IMG/VR virus record: IMGVR_UViG_3300025168_000784
Location: 1-21,710 of that record
Reading direction: 5' to 3' (one strand)
Source of the DNA: a virus
DNA length: 21,710 nt
Positions 7,210 through 12,925 of this stretch are shown here, one piece after another. The notes below the pieces were generated by a model. That model ran no database searches. It was not told the DNA's origin and worked only from the letters and a program-made list of their open reading frames with translations. Both the position numbers and the translations under genes were made by a program. Position 1 is the stretch's first letter, and each line of letters starts with the position of its first letter.

Positions 7210-7448
7210 GCATATCGAGAACGAAACCCCGATTGAGTTTTTTTCTTTCTTGGTTTAACCATTGGTGCCGCAGACATATCTGCTATGCCACCCATTTGCA
7301 TTTTTTTTGTTTCAACTTCTTTAGTCATACCTTTTTTGTGTGCTGTTTCCAACAATTCCGCCTCAGCCGTAGCCCCATATTTTAACCGAAAGGATACTGG
7401 GTCATTTTTGTATTCATCTAGTAATTTTTTTGTTTGTTCGTTTGTCAT
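7170..7448 (-). CDS. Small protein with GGGVRTAKYKI tail
   Basis: Encodes 92 residues. The N-terminal half (TKKLLDEYKNDPVSFRLKYG, then TAEAELLETAHKKG) is helical. The second half includes MQMGGIADMSAAPMVKPRKK and ends RYAKGGGVRTAKYKI. It shares this terminal tag with the proteins at 6790-7167 and 4325-4537. It is the second gene of the late operon, two bases from its neighbour on one side and about five on the other. Function is unknown. A tail-mediated interaction with a shared late structure is the main inference. Confidence 0.8.
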   Translation of the reverse strand: MTNEQTKKLLDEYKNDPVSFRLKYGATAEAELLETAHKKGMTKEVETKKMQMGGIADMSAAPMVKPRKKKTQSGFRSRYAKGGGVRTAKYKI

Positions 7449-7453
7449 AGTTA

Positions 7454-7708
7454 TTACTTGACTTTTTTAGAATAATTTCCTGTATATTGATTCCCTGTTC
7501 TTTGGGATAATCTTGATTTAGACCTTTGTTTTTTTTGTTTAATTTTTTTTGCATCTTTTAATATTTTTGGAACAGTTCCGGAAATATTTCCTTTTATATA
7601 ATCTGAAGGAAGGTTTTTTATACTTTTCTTTAATTCCTCTATATTATTGTATACTGCTGTAAGCAATGAACTATCTTTTAATGCTTTTTTTACTTTATTG
7701 TTTGCCAT
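7454..7708 (-). CDS. First gene of the leftward late operon, small basic protein
   Basis: Encodes 84 residues and begins MANNKVKKALKDSSLLTAVY. It continues with amphipathic IEELKKSIKNLPSDYIKGN and ends in a strongly basic, disordered segment (KKIKQKKQRSKSRLSQRTGN). No family is recognised. It is the first gene after the consensus promoter at 7897-7924 and is preceded by a leader of about 180 nt with a hairpin. The ribosome site is weak (AGCAGAAAAAATT before the ATG), so expression may depend on leader structure. It lacks the GGGVR tail of the following two genes. Confidence 0.75.
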   Translation of the reverse strand: MANNKVKKALKDSSLLTAVYNNIEELKKSIKNLPSDYIKGNISGTVPKILKDAKKIKQKKQRSKSRLSQRTGNQYTGNYSKKVK

Positions 7709-7750
7709 AATTTTTTCTGCTATTTTTAGTTAATAATATTTAAAAATAAA

Positions 7751-7805
7751 CGAGGAACCGTCCCAAGAAAGGGCAAAGGTCTTACGAATTGCCACAAGTT
7801 CCTCG
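7751..7805 (-). promoter_or_regulatory. Leader hairpin of the late operon (possible attenuator or riboswitch-like element)
   Basis: Closed by a perfect 8-bp stem (CGAGGAAC at 7751-7758 with GTTCCTCG at 7798-7805). Inside, GGCAA (7772-7776) can pair with TTGCC (7789-7793), while CCC (7762-7764) can pair with GGG (7771-7773). The two inner pairings share bases, so they compete. In leftward RNA the closing stem is followed by TTTATTTTTA, which could act as a weak terminator. It sits between the promoter at 7897-7924 and the first late gene. It matches no riboswitch class I can recall. Confidence 0.6.
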
Positions 7806-7896
7806 TATCCCCTAAGACTAGTTACTCCATACCTCTTTTTGTACATAATGTAAATGTGTAATATGCACGAGTATTATTACTAGTCCCATCTATTAT

Positions 7897-7924
7897 ATTA
7901 TACCCAATATATGGATGTTGTCAA
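7897..7924 (-). promoter_or_regulatory. Consensus sigma-70-type promoter for the late operon
   Basis: On the minus strand, TTGACA (7924-7919) is followed by a 16-base spacer and TATAAT (7902-7897), matching both hexamers exactly. Transcription should begin near 7890 and run leftward through a 180-nt leader into the gene ending at 7454. It is back to back with the forward promoter at 7962-7989, across a 37-base A-rich tract. Confidence 0.85.
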
Positions 7925-7961
7925 GGAAAAAATAAAAAAAAATATAAAAATAATTTTTTAC

Positions 7962-7989
7962 TTGACAGAATCGTATATGGGGTTATAAT
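7962..7989 (+). promoter_or_regulatory. Consensus sigma-70-type promoter, forward, into noncoding DNA
   Basis: TTGACA (7962-7967), a 16-base spacer and TATAAT (7984-7989) match the consensus exactly. The predicted transcript starts near 7996 and enters the CTAG-rich region, where no forward gene is convincing. It faces the leftward genes that end at 8680. This suggests a noncoding or antisense RNA, or a role in priming or opening DNA. Confidence 0.8.
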
Positions 7990-8015
7990 AGTATTAGGCC
8001 CCTATGGCCGGGGGT

Positions 8016-8129
8016 ATATATATACAGCAGAGTATATCTAGATTATCGCTAAAGTACTATTAGTAACAGCAGACTATACTAGTCTATATAAAGTTATAAT
8101 TAGAAAATCGTTAGGGGCTGTATATATAT
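8016..8129. repeat. 13-bp inverted repeat
   Basis: ATATATATACAGC at 8016-8028 and its exact complement GCTGTATATATAT at 8117-8129, separated by 88 bases. The left arm overlaps the first ACAGCAGA unit. It could form a stem in RNA from the forward promoter or a DNA cruciform. Confidence 0.7.
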
Positions 8130-8599
8130 CTCTCTGGGTATGGGGTAGTGTCCCTATAGTACCCCCTTAAAAAACCTTATCTTTCTGTCAATTTTATTTC
8201 CTCACGCTTATCAAGCCCTTGCCTTGCCAAATTCCTTACTAGTTAATTCTTATTGATAGTCTAGCTATAAACTAGCCCGTCTATATATTTTTTTATATGG
8301 ATTGACAGTTTTTTGTTTTAATTAGGTATAGGGCTAGGCATACTATTAGACTACTTTAAAAAATACCCCCTAGTGTCCATTAGTTATTCTTAGATATAGC
8401 CTAGTCATATAAAGTTTATACTATATATATCTAGAGCAACTTAATGCACTTATAACCACTAGGCACAATCTAGTAATACTCAATGAATACAAAGGGTTAT
8501 AATACAATCTAGCTATAATTAGATTGATATTAGACATACTCCACATAATACAAAGTAGAACTAGAAATACTATGAATACAGCAGAATATATTAGACTAG
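8024..8599. repeat. Three ACAGCAGAnTAT iteron-like units, each followed by CTAG
   Basis: Units at 8024-8035, 8066-8077 and 8578-8589 share ACAGCAGA-N-TAT and differ only at the variable base. CTAG follows after 2, 1 and 6 bases respectively (8038, 8079, 8596). All three have the same orientation. They look like binding sites for one protein. Confidence 0.65.
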
Positions 8600-8610
8600 T
8601 AAAAGGCAAT

Positions 8611-8649
8611 AAAAAAAGCCCTTGTGAAACTACATTATACAAGGGCTTT
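8611..8649 (-). terminator. Intrinsic terminator ending the middle leftward cluster
   Basis: A perfect 10-bp stem (AAAGCCCTTG at 8615-8624 with CAAGGGCTTT at 8640-8649), a 15-base loop, and a T run in leftward RNA at 8617-8611. It lies about 30 bases past the last gene of the middle cluster. Confidence 0.9.
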
Positions 8650-8679
8650 AAACTTAGGAGGGTAATTCTAGTTATTTAT

Positions 8680-9027
8680 TCAATCCATATTTACCTCACT
8701 TTTATTTATTTGAATCTTTGTAGCATCTCTCTCAGATTTGGCAATGATATAATTTTTAAATTTATATTTATTAAATCTAAGGCTATTTTTATCAAGAATT
8801 AACTGCATTTCTTTACCATTGATATTGTAATAATCGAATAGTCTTTTTTCGATTATTGTATCAATGCCTAGACTTTTACAATTTACATTATGCCAACCTT
8901 GTATTGCTTCCTTTTCACTTAATAAAATATCAATATCATTAGTAATATCACAGACTAATTGAGTATTTCTATTAAATAAACTAGCCATAAAATCAGCAAA
9001 TTGTATAAAATATTTACTAGTAAGCAT
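8680..9027 (-). CDS. Unrecognised 115-residue protein
   Basis: Encodes 115 residues, mixed alpha/beta in appearance, with no motif I recognise. N-terminal helix KYFIQFADFMASLFNRNTQL, a middle with EKEAIQGWHNVNCKSLGIDT, and a C-terminal half rich in Tyr, Lys and Asn (NSLRFNKYKFKNYIIAKSER). The ATG at 9027 lies inside the last codons of the small membrane protein gene, so the two are probably coupled. It is the last gene before the terminator at 8611-8649. Composition is typical of low-GC phage accessory genes. Confidence 0.7.
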   Translation of the reverse strand: MLTSKYFIQFADFMASLFNRNTQLVCDITNDIDILLSEKEAIQGWHNVNCKSLGIDTIIEKRLFDYYNINGKEMQLILDKNSLRFNKYKFKNYIIAKSERDATKIQINKSEVNMD

Positions 9028-9181
9028 TAGTGACCTCCACTACAATAAAAGCCATACCGCCTAGAATTAGTATAATCCCAGATACAGCACCCAGAACAGC
9101 GAACATTAATAGAAATAATTTAGTATATTTAACCATTATATCCCACTCTCTCTTATTTAAATCATTAGGTTTATTGTTCAT
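9017..9181 (-). CDS. Small single-pass membrane protein (54 residues)
   Basis: Encodes 54 residues: a polar N terminus (MNNKPNDLNKREWDIMVKYT), then a long hydrophobic segment of about 30 residues rich in Leu, Ile, Gly and Ala (KLFLLMFAVLGAVSGIILIL onward), ending EVTNAY. One transmembrane helix, or a tight hairpin, is expected, with the basic end in the cytoplasm. The ribosome site is excellent (GGAGGT 5-6 bases before the ATG), and the start overlaps the stop of the 23-residue gene as ATGA. Size and shape would suit a small holin, an inner-membrane effector or a lysis regulator, but no endolysin lies nearby. Confidence 0.75.
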   Translation of the reverse strand: MNNKPNDLNKREWDIMVKYTKLFLLMFAVLGAVSGIILILGGMAFIVVEVTNAY

Positions 9182-9249
9182 TTATACCTCCATACAATCA
9201 ATAATAAGCCAATAATGATACAAGTAAATATTATTATATTTTCTAGCAT
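9178..9249 (-). CDS. Hydrophobic microprotein (23 residues)
   Basis: Encodes 23 residues: MLENIIIFTCIIIGLLLIVW followed by RYK and stop. It is almost entirely one transmembrane helix, with an acidic start and a basic end. AGGAG lies 8 bases before the ATG, and the TGA overlaps the start of the 54-residue membrane protein as ATGA. The clean ribosome site, membrane-helix design and coupling argue for a real gene rather than chance. It could be a partner of the next protein, or a translated leader that opens its ribosome site. Confidence 0.65.
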   Translation of the reverse strand: MLENIIIFTCIIIGLLLIVWRYK

Positions 9250-9512
9250 TGATTGACTCCTATTTCATGTTTTGGCAATGAATAGAAATCTTTAAAAGAC
9301 ATATCTAAACAGCCTTTTTTTCCTGTATCATCAAATTGAATTAAAGCCCTTATTTCTTGCTCATTATGAACATGAGTAAAAATAATAGGGAAAGCGTGAA
9401 AACTTAAACTTTCAACAAAATCAGTATCAAAACTTCTGTTTCTTTTTGTTTCAATAGCCTTGTTATTTAATTTTATTAATTGTTCTTTTGTTAAATATCT
9501 AACTGTTCTCAT
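9243..9512 (-). CDS. Unrecognised 89-residue protein
   Basis: Encodes 89 residues with no recognised family. N terminus MRTVRYLTKEQLIKLNNKAI, a middle with FHAFPIIFTHVHNEQEIRAL, and a C-terminal CLDMSFKDFYSLPKHEIG. Hydrophobic and charged residues alternate as in a small folded alpha/beta domain. The ATG overlaps the preceding stop as ATGA, and the stop overlaps the 23-residue microprotein gene. It is therefore the second member of a tight cluster that runs 9805 to 8680. Confidence 0.7.
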   Translation of the reverse strand: MRTVRYLTKEQLIKLNNKAIETKRNRSFDTDFVESLSFHAFPIIFTHVHNEQEIRALIQFDDTGKKGCLDMSFKDFYSLPKHEIGVNQC

Positions 9513-9805
9513 ATTGTGCCTTCTTTCGTTGGGTCTGCTCTATTCATGTTTAAATGTACTTCAATATCATCAATAGAATTAATATGAACTTTGTCAGTCT
9601 TAACCTCTAATTCAATATTTAATTTTTTTAATTCATCTTTTAAATATTGTTCAGTTTGGTCAAGTATTTGAACACAGCGACCCTCTGCCTGATGTGTTAA
9701 AAAATCCAATACAAATAATAGAGCAATAGCCTTGCCTGATTTGTATTGGTCAGTTGGTAGAGTACCTTTTTTAATATTAAAATAAGGTCTTGAATAATCA
9801 GCCAT
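9509..9805 (-). CDS. Unrecognised 98-residue protein
   Basis: Encodes 98 residues. It opens MADYSRPYFNIKKGTLPTDQ, then has a hydrophobic helix KAIALLFVLDFLTHQAEG, a helical region (ILDQTEQYLKDELKKLNIEL), and ends with a beta-like stretch (DDIEVHLNMNRADPTKEGTI). No family is recognised. AAGGA precedes the ATG at a good distance. A candidate -10 (TATAAT at 9848-9843) with a poor -35 lies just upstream, so it may begin its own transcript downstream of the terminator at 9977-10007. Confidence 0.7.
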   Translation of the reverse strand: MADYSRPYFNIKKGTLPTDQYKSGKAIALLFVLDFLTHQAEGRCVQILDQTEQYLKDELKKLNIELEVKTDKVHINSIDDIEVHLNMNRADPTKEGTI

Positions 9806-9871
9806 TATAAAATCCTTTTGTTAAATGGTTTATAATGCAGATATTATAGAATATTGTCTAAAATGTGAAGT

Positions 9872-9946
9872 TTAAAATATTAATACAATAAGTGTGATAA
9901 TGAAAATTATTATTAATGTTCGGTAAAGTAGTATAAAAAAATCCAT
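9872..9946 (-). CDS. Hydrophobic microprotein (24 residues), tentative
   Basis: An open frame of 24 residues, MDFFILLYRTLIIIFIITLI plus VLIF, that would form a single membrane helix. The ribosome site is only partial (AGGCG about 6 bases before the ATG). It lies alone between the terminator at 9977-10007 and the gene ending at 9509. It resembles the 18- and 23-residue hydrophobic frames elsewhere in this cluster. In AT-rich DNA, hydrophobic frames arise easily by chance, so confidence is modest. Confidence 0.4.
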   Translation of the reverse strand: MDFFILLYRTLIIIFIITLIVLIF

Positions 9947-9976
9947 ATTCACGCCTATTCTATGTAAAAAGTTATT

Positions 9977-10007
9977 AAAAAAAGGGCGATTTATTTCGCC
10001 CTTTTTT
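9977..10007. terminator. Bidirectional intrinsic terminator
   Basis: GGGCGA (9984-9989) pairs with TCGCCC (9996-10001) around a 6-base loop, flanked by a run of A (9977-9983) and a run of T (10002-10007). It can work on both strands. It ends the leftward transcript of the DUF932 unit. Confidence 0.92.
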
Positions 10008-10062
10008 ATCGTTTATAGTTATTGTAGTTTAATTCGCAACAGTAAAAACTATTGATTTAATA

Positions 10063-10293
10063 TTATTTTTTAAATCCCTCCAATTTATTTTTATCTACAA
10101 ATTCATCAATCATTACATTAATATAATTAAATTCAATATAAGCAGAATTTCTATTATATTTTAAAGCTTTGTATTTTCTGTAATTAATTCCAGATAATAA
10201 TCGTACTTCTTTTAACAGATTTATAGCTTCATTTTTTACAACTGCATTTGTTTTGATTTCATCAATGACAGATTTTGCATCAATATTAGGCAT
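10063..10293 (-). CDS. Unrecognised 76-residue protein
   Basis: Reads MPNIDAKSVIDEIKTNAVVK, then ALKYNRNSAYIEFNYINVMI, and ends DEFVDKNKLEGFKK. It is mostly helical with no recognised family. The ATG at 10293 overlaps the end of the DUF932 gene by 8 bases. The frame stays open back to 10356, but that would overlap by 71 bases and look unlike protein, so the shorter start is preferred. It is followed by the bidirectional terminator, making it the last gene of its transcript. Confidence 0.65.
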   Translation of the reverse strand: MPNIDAKSVIDEIKTNAVVKNEAINLLKEVRLLSGINYRKYKALKYNRNSAYIEFNYINVMIDEFVDKNKLEGFKK

Positions 10294-11269
10294 ATAATTT
10301 TTTCCATGCATCACTTGATAAAACTTCTCTAACAGCGTCCTGTCTTCTGGTCGCAACTAAATTAGGATTAGATGTACCTCGAGATGTTTTAAGTAACACC
10401 ATAACGCCTTTATCATTTGGGCGTTCCCATTCAGCGTCAGTATGAGTACTCCAATGAGTTAAAGCATTATAAACAGCCCAAAGATTTTTTCCTAAACTTC
10501 CAACCTCTTCCCAATATCTGTACATTAAATAATCAAATAATTTTTGATTTATTGCAATGAAATTAGGGTCAGCTTTTTTCTTTAAATCTGCTAATGGTTT
10601 TTTACAAACTGTATCAGCAAATAATTTCGCAACTTGCTCATCTGAAACTTTACTATCACGCCATTTTAACATTTCATCTTTATTGTTATAAAATTGCTCT
10701 AACGACTTATCTAATTTCGTCAAAATGCTTTCAACAGAAATTCCTTTAGTATGTTTCTTTTTTTGATGATACAATTTCTCACCACCAAAAACACAAGTAT
10801 TTTCACAGAGGCTACGATAACCACCATTAAAAACTTGAAACCTCCAAGACAAATCAAGACTTGTAAAAATATCTTGTCTTGCTTTTACTGTATCTCCTCC
10901 TCCAATATCAAAATCTAAATCATTAAATTTTGTAGTTCTTAAAGACTTGGCTCCATTATCAAAACTCCAATCAGTAACTTCTAAATTTTTTGTTGGTAGA
11001 TTACTTTCTAAAAGTTTTTCAGCGTGTCTATCAAATAATAATTTTGGATTAATAACCTTGTATTTGTCAGAACGAGGTCTTCCAATAACTTCATTTGTAT
11101 CAGTTCTTAAAACTGTAACAGCGTCATTTAATGGAATATCTTTACCATTATATCGGCAAAAATTATCGGTTGTAGTATCCAATGGAATATCAAAAAAACT
11201 AGTATCCTCAATATTGTAATGGACTTTTTTATTTGTTAATTCTGCACCATGCGTCATTACTTCACTCAT
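10286..11269 (-). CDS. DUF932-type phage/plasmid protein
   Basis: Encodes 327 residues. It matches the DUF932 / phage-plasmid TIGR03299 family by order of features: an early VIGRPRSDKYKVINPKLLFD, a middle TVKARQDIFTSLDL, RFQVFNGGYRSLCENTCVFG (the family's RSLC.N signature), and a late DALTHW-like region (YNALTHWSTHTD). Length is normal. Members are common in phages and conjugative plasmids, and their molecular role is unknown. Abundance in early and middle regions suggests host take-over or replication support. AAGGAGT lies 5 bases before the ATG. Confidence 0.85.
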   Translation of the reverse strand: MSEVMTHGAELTNKKVHYNIEDTSFFDIPLDTTTDNFCRYNGKDIPLNDAVTVLRTDTNEVIGRPRSDKYKVINPKLLFDRHAEKLLESNLPTKNLEVTDWSFDNGAKSLRTTKFNDLDFDIGGGDTVKARQDIFTSLDLSWRFQVFNGGYRSLCENTCVFGGEKLYHQKKKHTKGISVESILTKLDKSLEQFYNNKDEMLKWRDSKVSDEQVAKLFADTVCKKPLADLKKKADPNFIAINQKLFDYLMYRYWEEVGSLGKNLWAVYNALTHWSTHTDAEWERPNDKGVMVLLKTSRGTSNPNLVATRRQDAVREVLSSDAWKKLYA

Positions 11270-11341
11270 TTTTAACTCCTTTGTTAAAATTTATTTATCT
11301 ACTATTAACATTTAAAATAATTATCGCAACTACAATAATAA

Positions 11342-12013
11342 TTAATGTGTTTTAAAAATTATATTATCTATATTTTTATTCCAACATAAACCACAATTAG
11401 AACAGTTTTTAGTTTTATCTAATTGTTCTGGACATATTAAACCTCTTTTACTATTTAACAGTTTTTCTGAATTAGCTGTTAATTCAATAACAGAATTTGA
11501 AAACCTAACAGAAAAATTATCCCAATTTTCATTTCTTAGATTAACAATTTCTTTACCAATAGGAGAAAATGGAGTTCTAGCAGTATAACCAAAAATAGAA
11601 ATATTAGTGTATATACCTAACAATTTTTTCCAGAATCTAACATACTTAACAGAAAAAAAATCCCCCACAACATGAAGTCTAATCAATATCCCATGTTCAT
11701 GTTTTTTAGATAACAATTTTATTTCATTTTCTAAACGTAACATTAATTTATCGTTACCTTCAAATCTATGAGCAAAAGGCATATTATTACCATAACAAGT
11801 TTCCCAATGGAAACAACTTTTAGGGCAAGTTTTTCTCTCCTCTAATGATAAGCTGTACATAGGTTTATTTATGTGCCTACCTTTAACAATAAATTTACCT
11901 AACTTTTTATTACTCGATAATTTTAATAAGTTATATTTGTAAGTATCATTATTAAAAACATTATTTGTATATATTGTTCTTCCATTTTTTATCGCTAGTT
12001 GTGTTTTATTCAT
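11342..12013 (-). CDS. GP88-like Cys-containing phage protein
   Basis: Encodes 223 residues. Features recall the GP88 family (named for a mycobacteriophage L5 gene): YSLSLEERKTCPKSCFHW followed by CYGNNMPFAHR, then LHVVGDFFSVKYVRFW, and SIFGYTARTPFS. The C-terminal part has CPEQ...CSNCGLCW, a four-Cys cluster that could bind zinc or an iron-sulfur centre. Seven to eight Cys in total suggest a metal-dependent fold. The family's reaction is unknown to me. It abuts the 52-residue gene. Some features recall radical-SAM-like enzymes, but there is no CxxxCxxC, so that is not claimed. Confidence 0.65.
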   Translation of the reverse strand: MNKTQLAIKNGRTIYTNNVFNNDTYKYNLLKLSSNKKLGKFIVKGRHINKPMYSLSLEERKTCPKSCFHWETCYGNNMPFAHRFEGNDKLMLRLENEIKLLSKKHEHGILIRLHVVGDFFSVKYVRFWKKLLGIYTNISIFGYTARTPFSPIGKEIVNLRNENWDNFSVRFSNSVIELTANSEKLLNSKRGLICPEQLDKTKNCSNCGLCWNKNIDNIIFKTH

Positions 12014-12172
12014 TTAACTCAAAAATATTGCATCATCTTCATTTTCAATCTTATCTACAATAATATCAAAAGTATTATAATCATCTTCTAAATATATTCT
12101 AACTTCTTTGTTAGCATTTTTACTATCATTTTTTAATATAATTAGTTTATCTACTAATTCTGCTAATGTCAT
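12014..12172 (-). CDS. Unrecognised 52-residue acidic protein
   Basis: Encodes 52 residues: MTLAELVDKLIILKNDSKNA, then NKEVRIYLEDDYNTFDIIVD, ending KIENEDDAIFLS. A helix followed by two or three beta strands with an acidic surface is likely. The ATG overlaps the stop of the zinc-ribbon gene as ATGA, and the stop touches the start of the GP88-like gene, so it fills a gap with the operon's usual spacing. A GGGAG ribosome site lies upstream. No family is recognised. Confidence 0.7.
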   Translation of the reverse strand: MTLAELVDKLIILKNDSKNANKEVRIYLEDDYNTFDIIVDKIENEDDAIFLS

Positions 12173-12402
12173 ATTATATAATCTCCCTCGCCAAATGTCG
12201 TCAAGTCATAACCAAATTTATATTCTTCCTCTAATTTACACAAATCGCAAAATCGTATAAACTTATTTATTGCCATAAATTTTTTATTACATAAGTTACA
12301 ATGTCTTTCATGTTCTTCTGACCTATCAACATTAACATTTTTTCTACTGTGAACAGCACCTTTTCTAAATTTACGTTCTTTTAATTGTCTGTGTTTATCC
12401 AT
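12169..12402 (-). CDS. Small zinc-ribbon protein
   Basis: Encodes 77 residues. Two Cys pairs, CNLCNKKF and FCDLCKLEEE, separated by 14 residues (C-x2-C-x14-C-x2-C), form a typical zinc ribbon. The N-terminal 30 residues are basic (MDKHRQLKERKFRKGAVHSR), fitting nucleic acid binding. The C terminus is acidic. This could be a transcription or replication regulator of the phage, by inference. It is the first gene after the terminator at 12427-12459, so a promoter probably lies in 12460-12590. A weak candidate there is TTGTGA with TATATA 16 bases on. Confidence 0.75.
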   Translation of the reverse strand: MDKHRQLKERKFRKGAVHSRKNVNVDRSEEHERHCNLCNKKFMAINKFIRFCDLCKLEEEYKFGYDLTTFGEGDYII

Positions 12403-12426
12403 TTATATTACCTACTATAATTATTA

Positions 12427-12459
12427 AAAAAGTAGTTTTGTGTATTTTTTAAACTACTA
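12427..12459 (-). terminator. Intrinsic terminator
   Basis: AGTAGTTT (12432-12439) pairs with AAACTACT (12452-12459), an 8-bp stem with a 12-base loop. In leftward RNA the stem is followed by TTTTT (12431-12427). It lies between the gene ending at 12593 and the zinc-ribbon gene. Confidence 0.75.
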
Positions 12460-12592
12460 AAATTTATTACAATAATTTCAAGGCGGAAACCGAACCTATT
12501 ATTGTTACACAATGATATAATCATATTTATATATATAGTCTAATAAAAAAGTATCACAACCCCTAAATTAAATTATTATTATGTATCTACAA

Positions 12593-12925
12593 TTAATGTT
12601 TTGTATAATTTTCTTCTACATTAGGATATAAACTATCTTTTAGTGTATCTGCAATAGCTTCATGGACTATGACTAGTACCTCATTTAAATTTTTTTCTGG
12701 TAACAAATTTTTAGATACAATTAACAGTTCTCTTTGTAACAAATAAATTAACAATTCTCGTGGTAAATCACTAACATTTATTTCGCTAATAATATGACCT
12801 CGCAAACTATCCAAAAAGTCTTTACACCTCTCTCCCAACACTTGATTTTCCTCTAACAATTTTTCCATATATTTTTGTATCTCCTCAAACTGTTCTGGTG
12901 TTAATTTTTTCTTTTTAATGACCAT
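12593..12925 (-). CDS. Unrecognised helical 110-residue protein
   Basis: Encodes 110 residues and is mostly helical: LTPEQFEEIQKYMEKLLEEN, then RELLIYLLQRELLIVSKNLL, then LVIVHEAIADTLKDSLYPNV. Repeated Leu/Ile spacing suggests a helical bundle or dimer. The basic first residues (MVIKKKK) overlap the previous gene by 11 bases. No family is recognised. It ends its transcript ahead of the terminator at 12427-12459. Confidence 0.7.
   Translation of the reverse strand: MVIKKKKLTPEQFEEIQKYMEKLLEENQVLGERCKDFLDSLRGHIISEINVSDLPRELLIYLLQRELLIVSKNLLPEKNLNEVLVIVHEAIADTLKDSLYPNVEENYTKH

Larger units (their letters stand above)
7995..8671. other. CTAG-rich noncoding control block (possible origin or regulatory RNA)
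   Basis: About 0.7 kb with no supportable gene on either strand. By eye there are 15 CTAG sites from 8038 to 8671, and 17 if the two at 7818 and 7880 are included; I see none across 14537-16140. Other repeated words are TCTAGCTATAA (8260-8270 and 8508-8518), TAGTGTCC (8146 and 8371), GTTATAAT (several), and the ACAGCAGA unit. A GGGGTA/TACCCC inverted repeat lies at 8142-8147 and 8160-8165. A second TTGACA at 8302 has only a poor -10. The density of short repeats fits a replication origin, a site array for a DNA-binding protein, or a noncoding RNA. Confidence 0.6.

Noticed and set aside
8302-8332. TTGACA with TATAGG as a second forward promoter
   Set aside because: The spacer is 19 bases and the -10 is poor, so it is much weaker than the promoter at 7962-7989.
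8421-8642. 73-residue leftward frame, hydrophobic
   Set aside because: It starts with TTG inside the terminator hairpin at 8611-8649 and has no ribosome site. It lies downstream of the terminator in CTAG-rich DNA.
7751-8671. CRISPR array or phage attachment site
   Set aside because: The repeats are short and irregularly spaced, with no constant spacers, and no tRNA fragment or att-like core is visible.
8524-8802. 92-residue forward frame (MNTAEYIRLVKG segment)
   Set aside because: It runs through the terminator stem and then antisense into the better supported gene at 8680-9027. There is no good ribosome site.
11270-11341. Hydrophobic stretch (IIIVVAIIILNVNSR) in the gap before the DUF932 gene
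   Set aside because: It resembles the other hydrophobic microproteins but has no ATG, GTG or TTG start in frame.
12403-12592. 38-residue frame starting MIISLCNNN
   Set aside because: No ribosome site, and it overlaps the terminator at 12427-12459.
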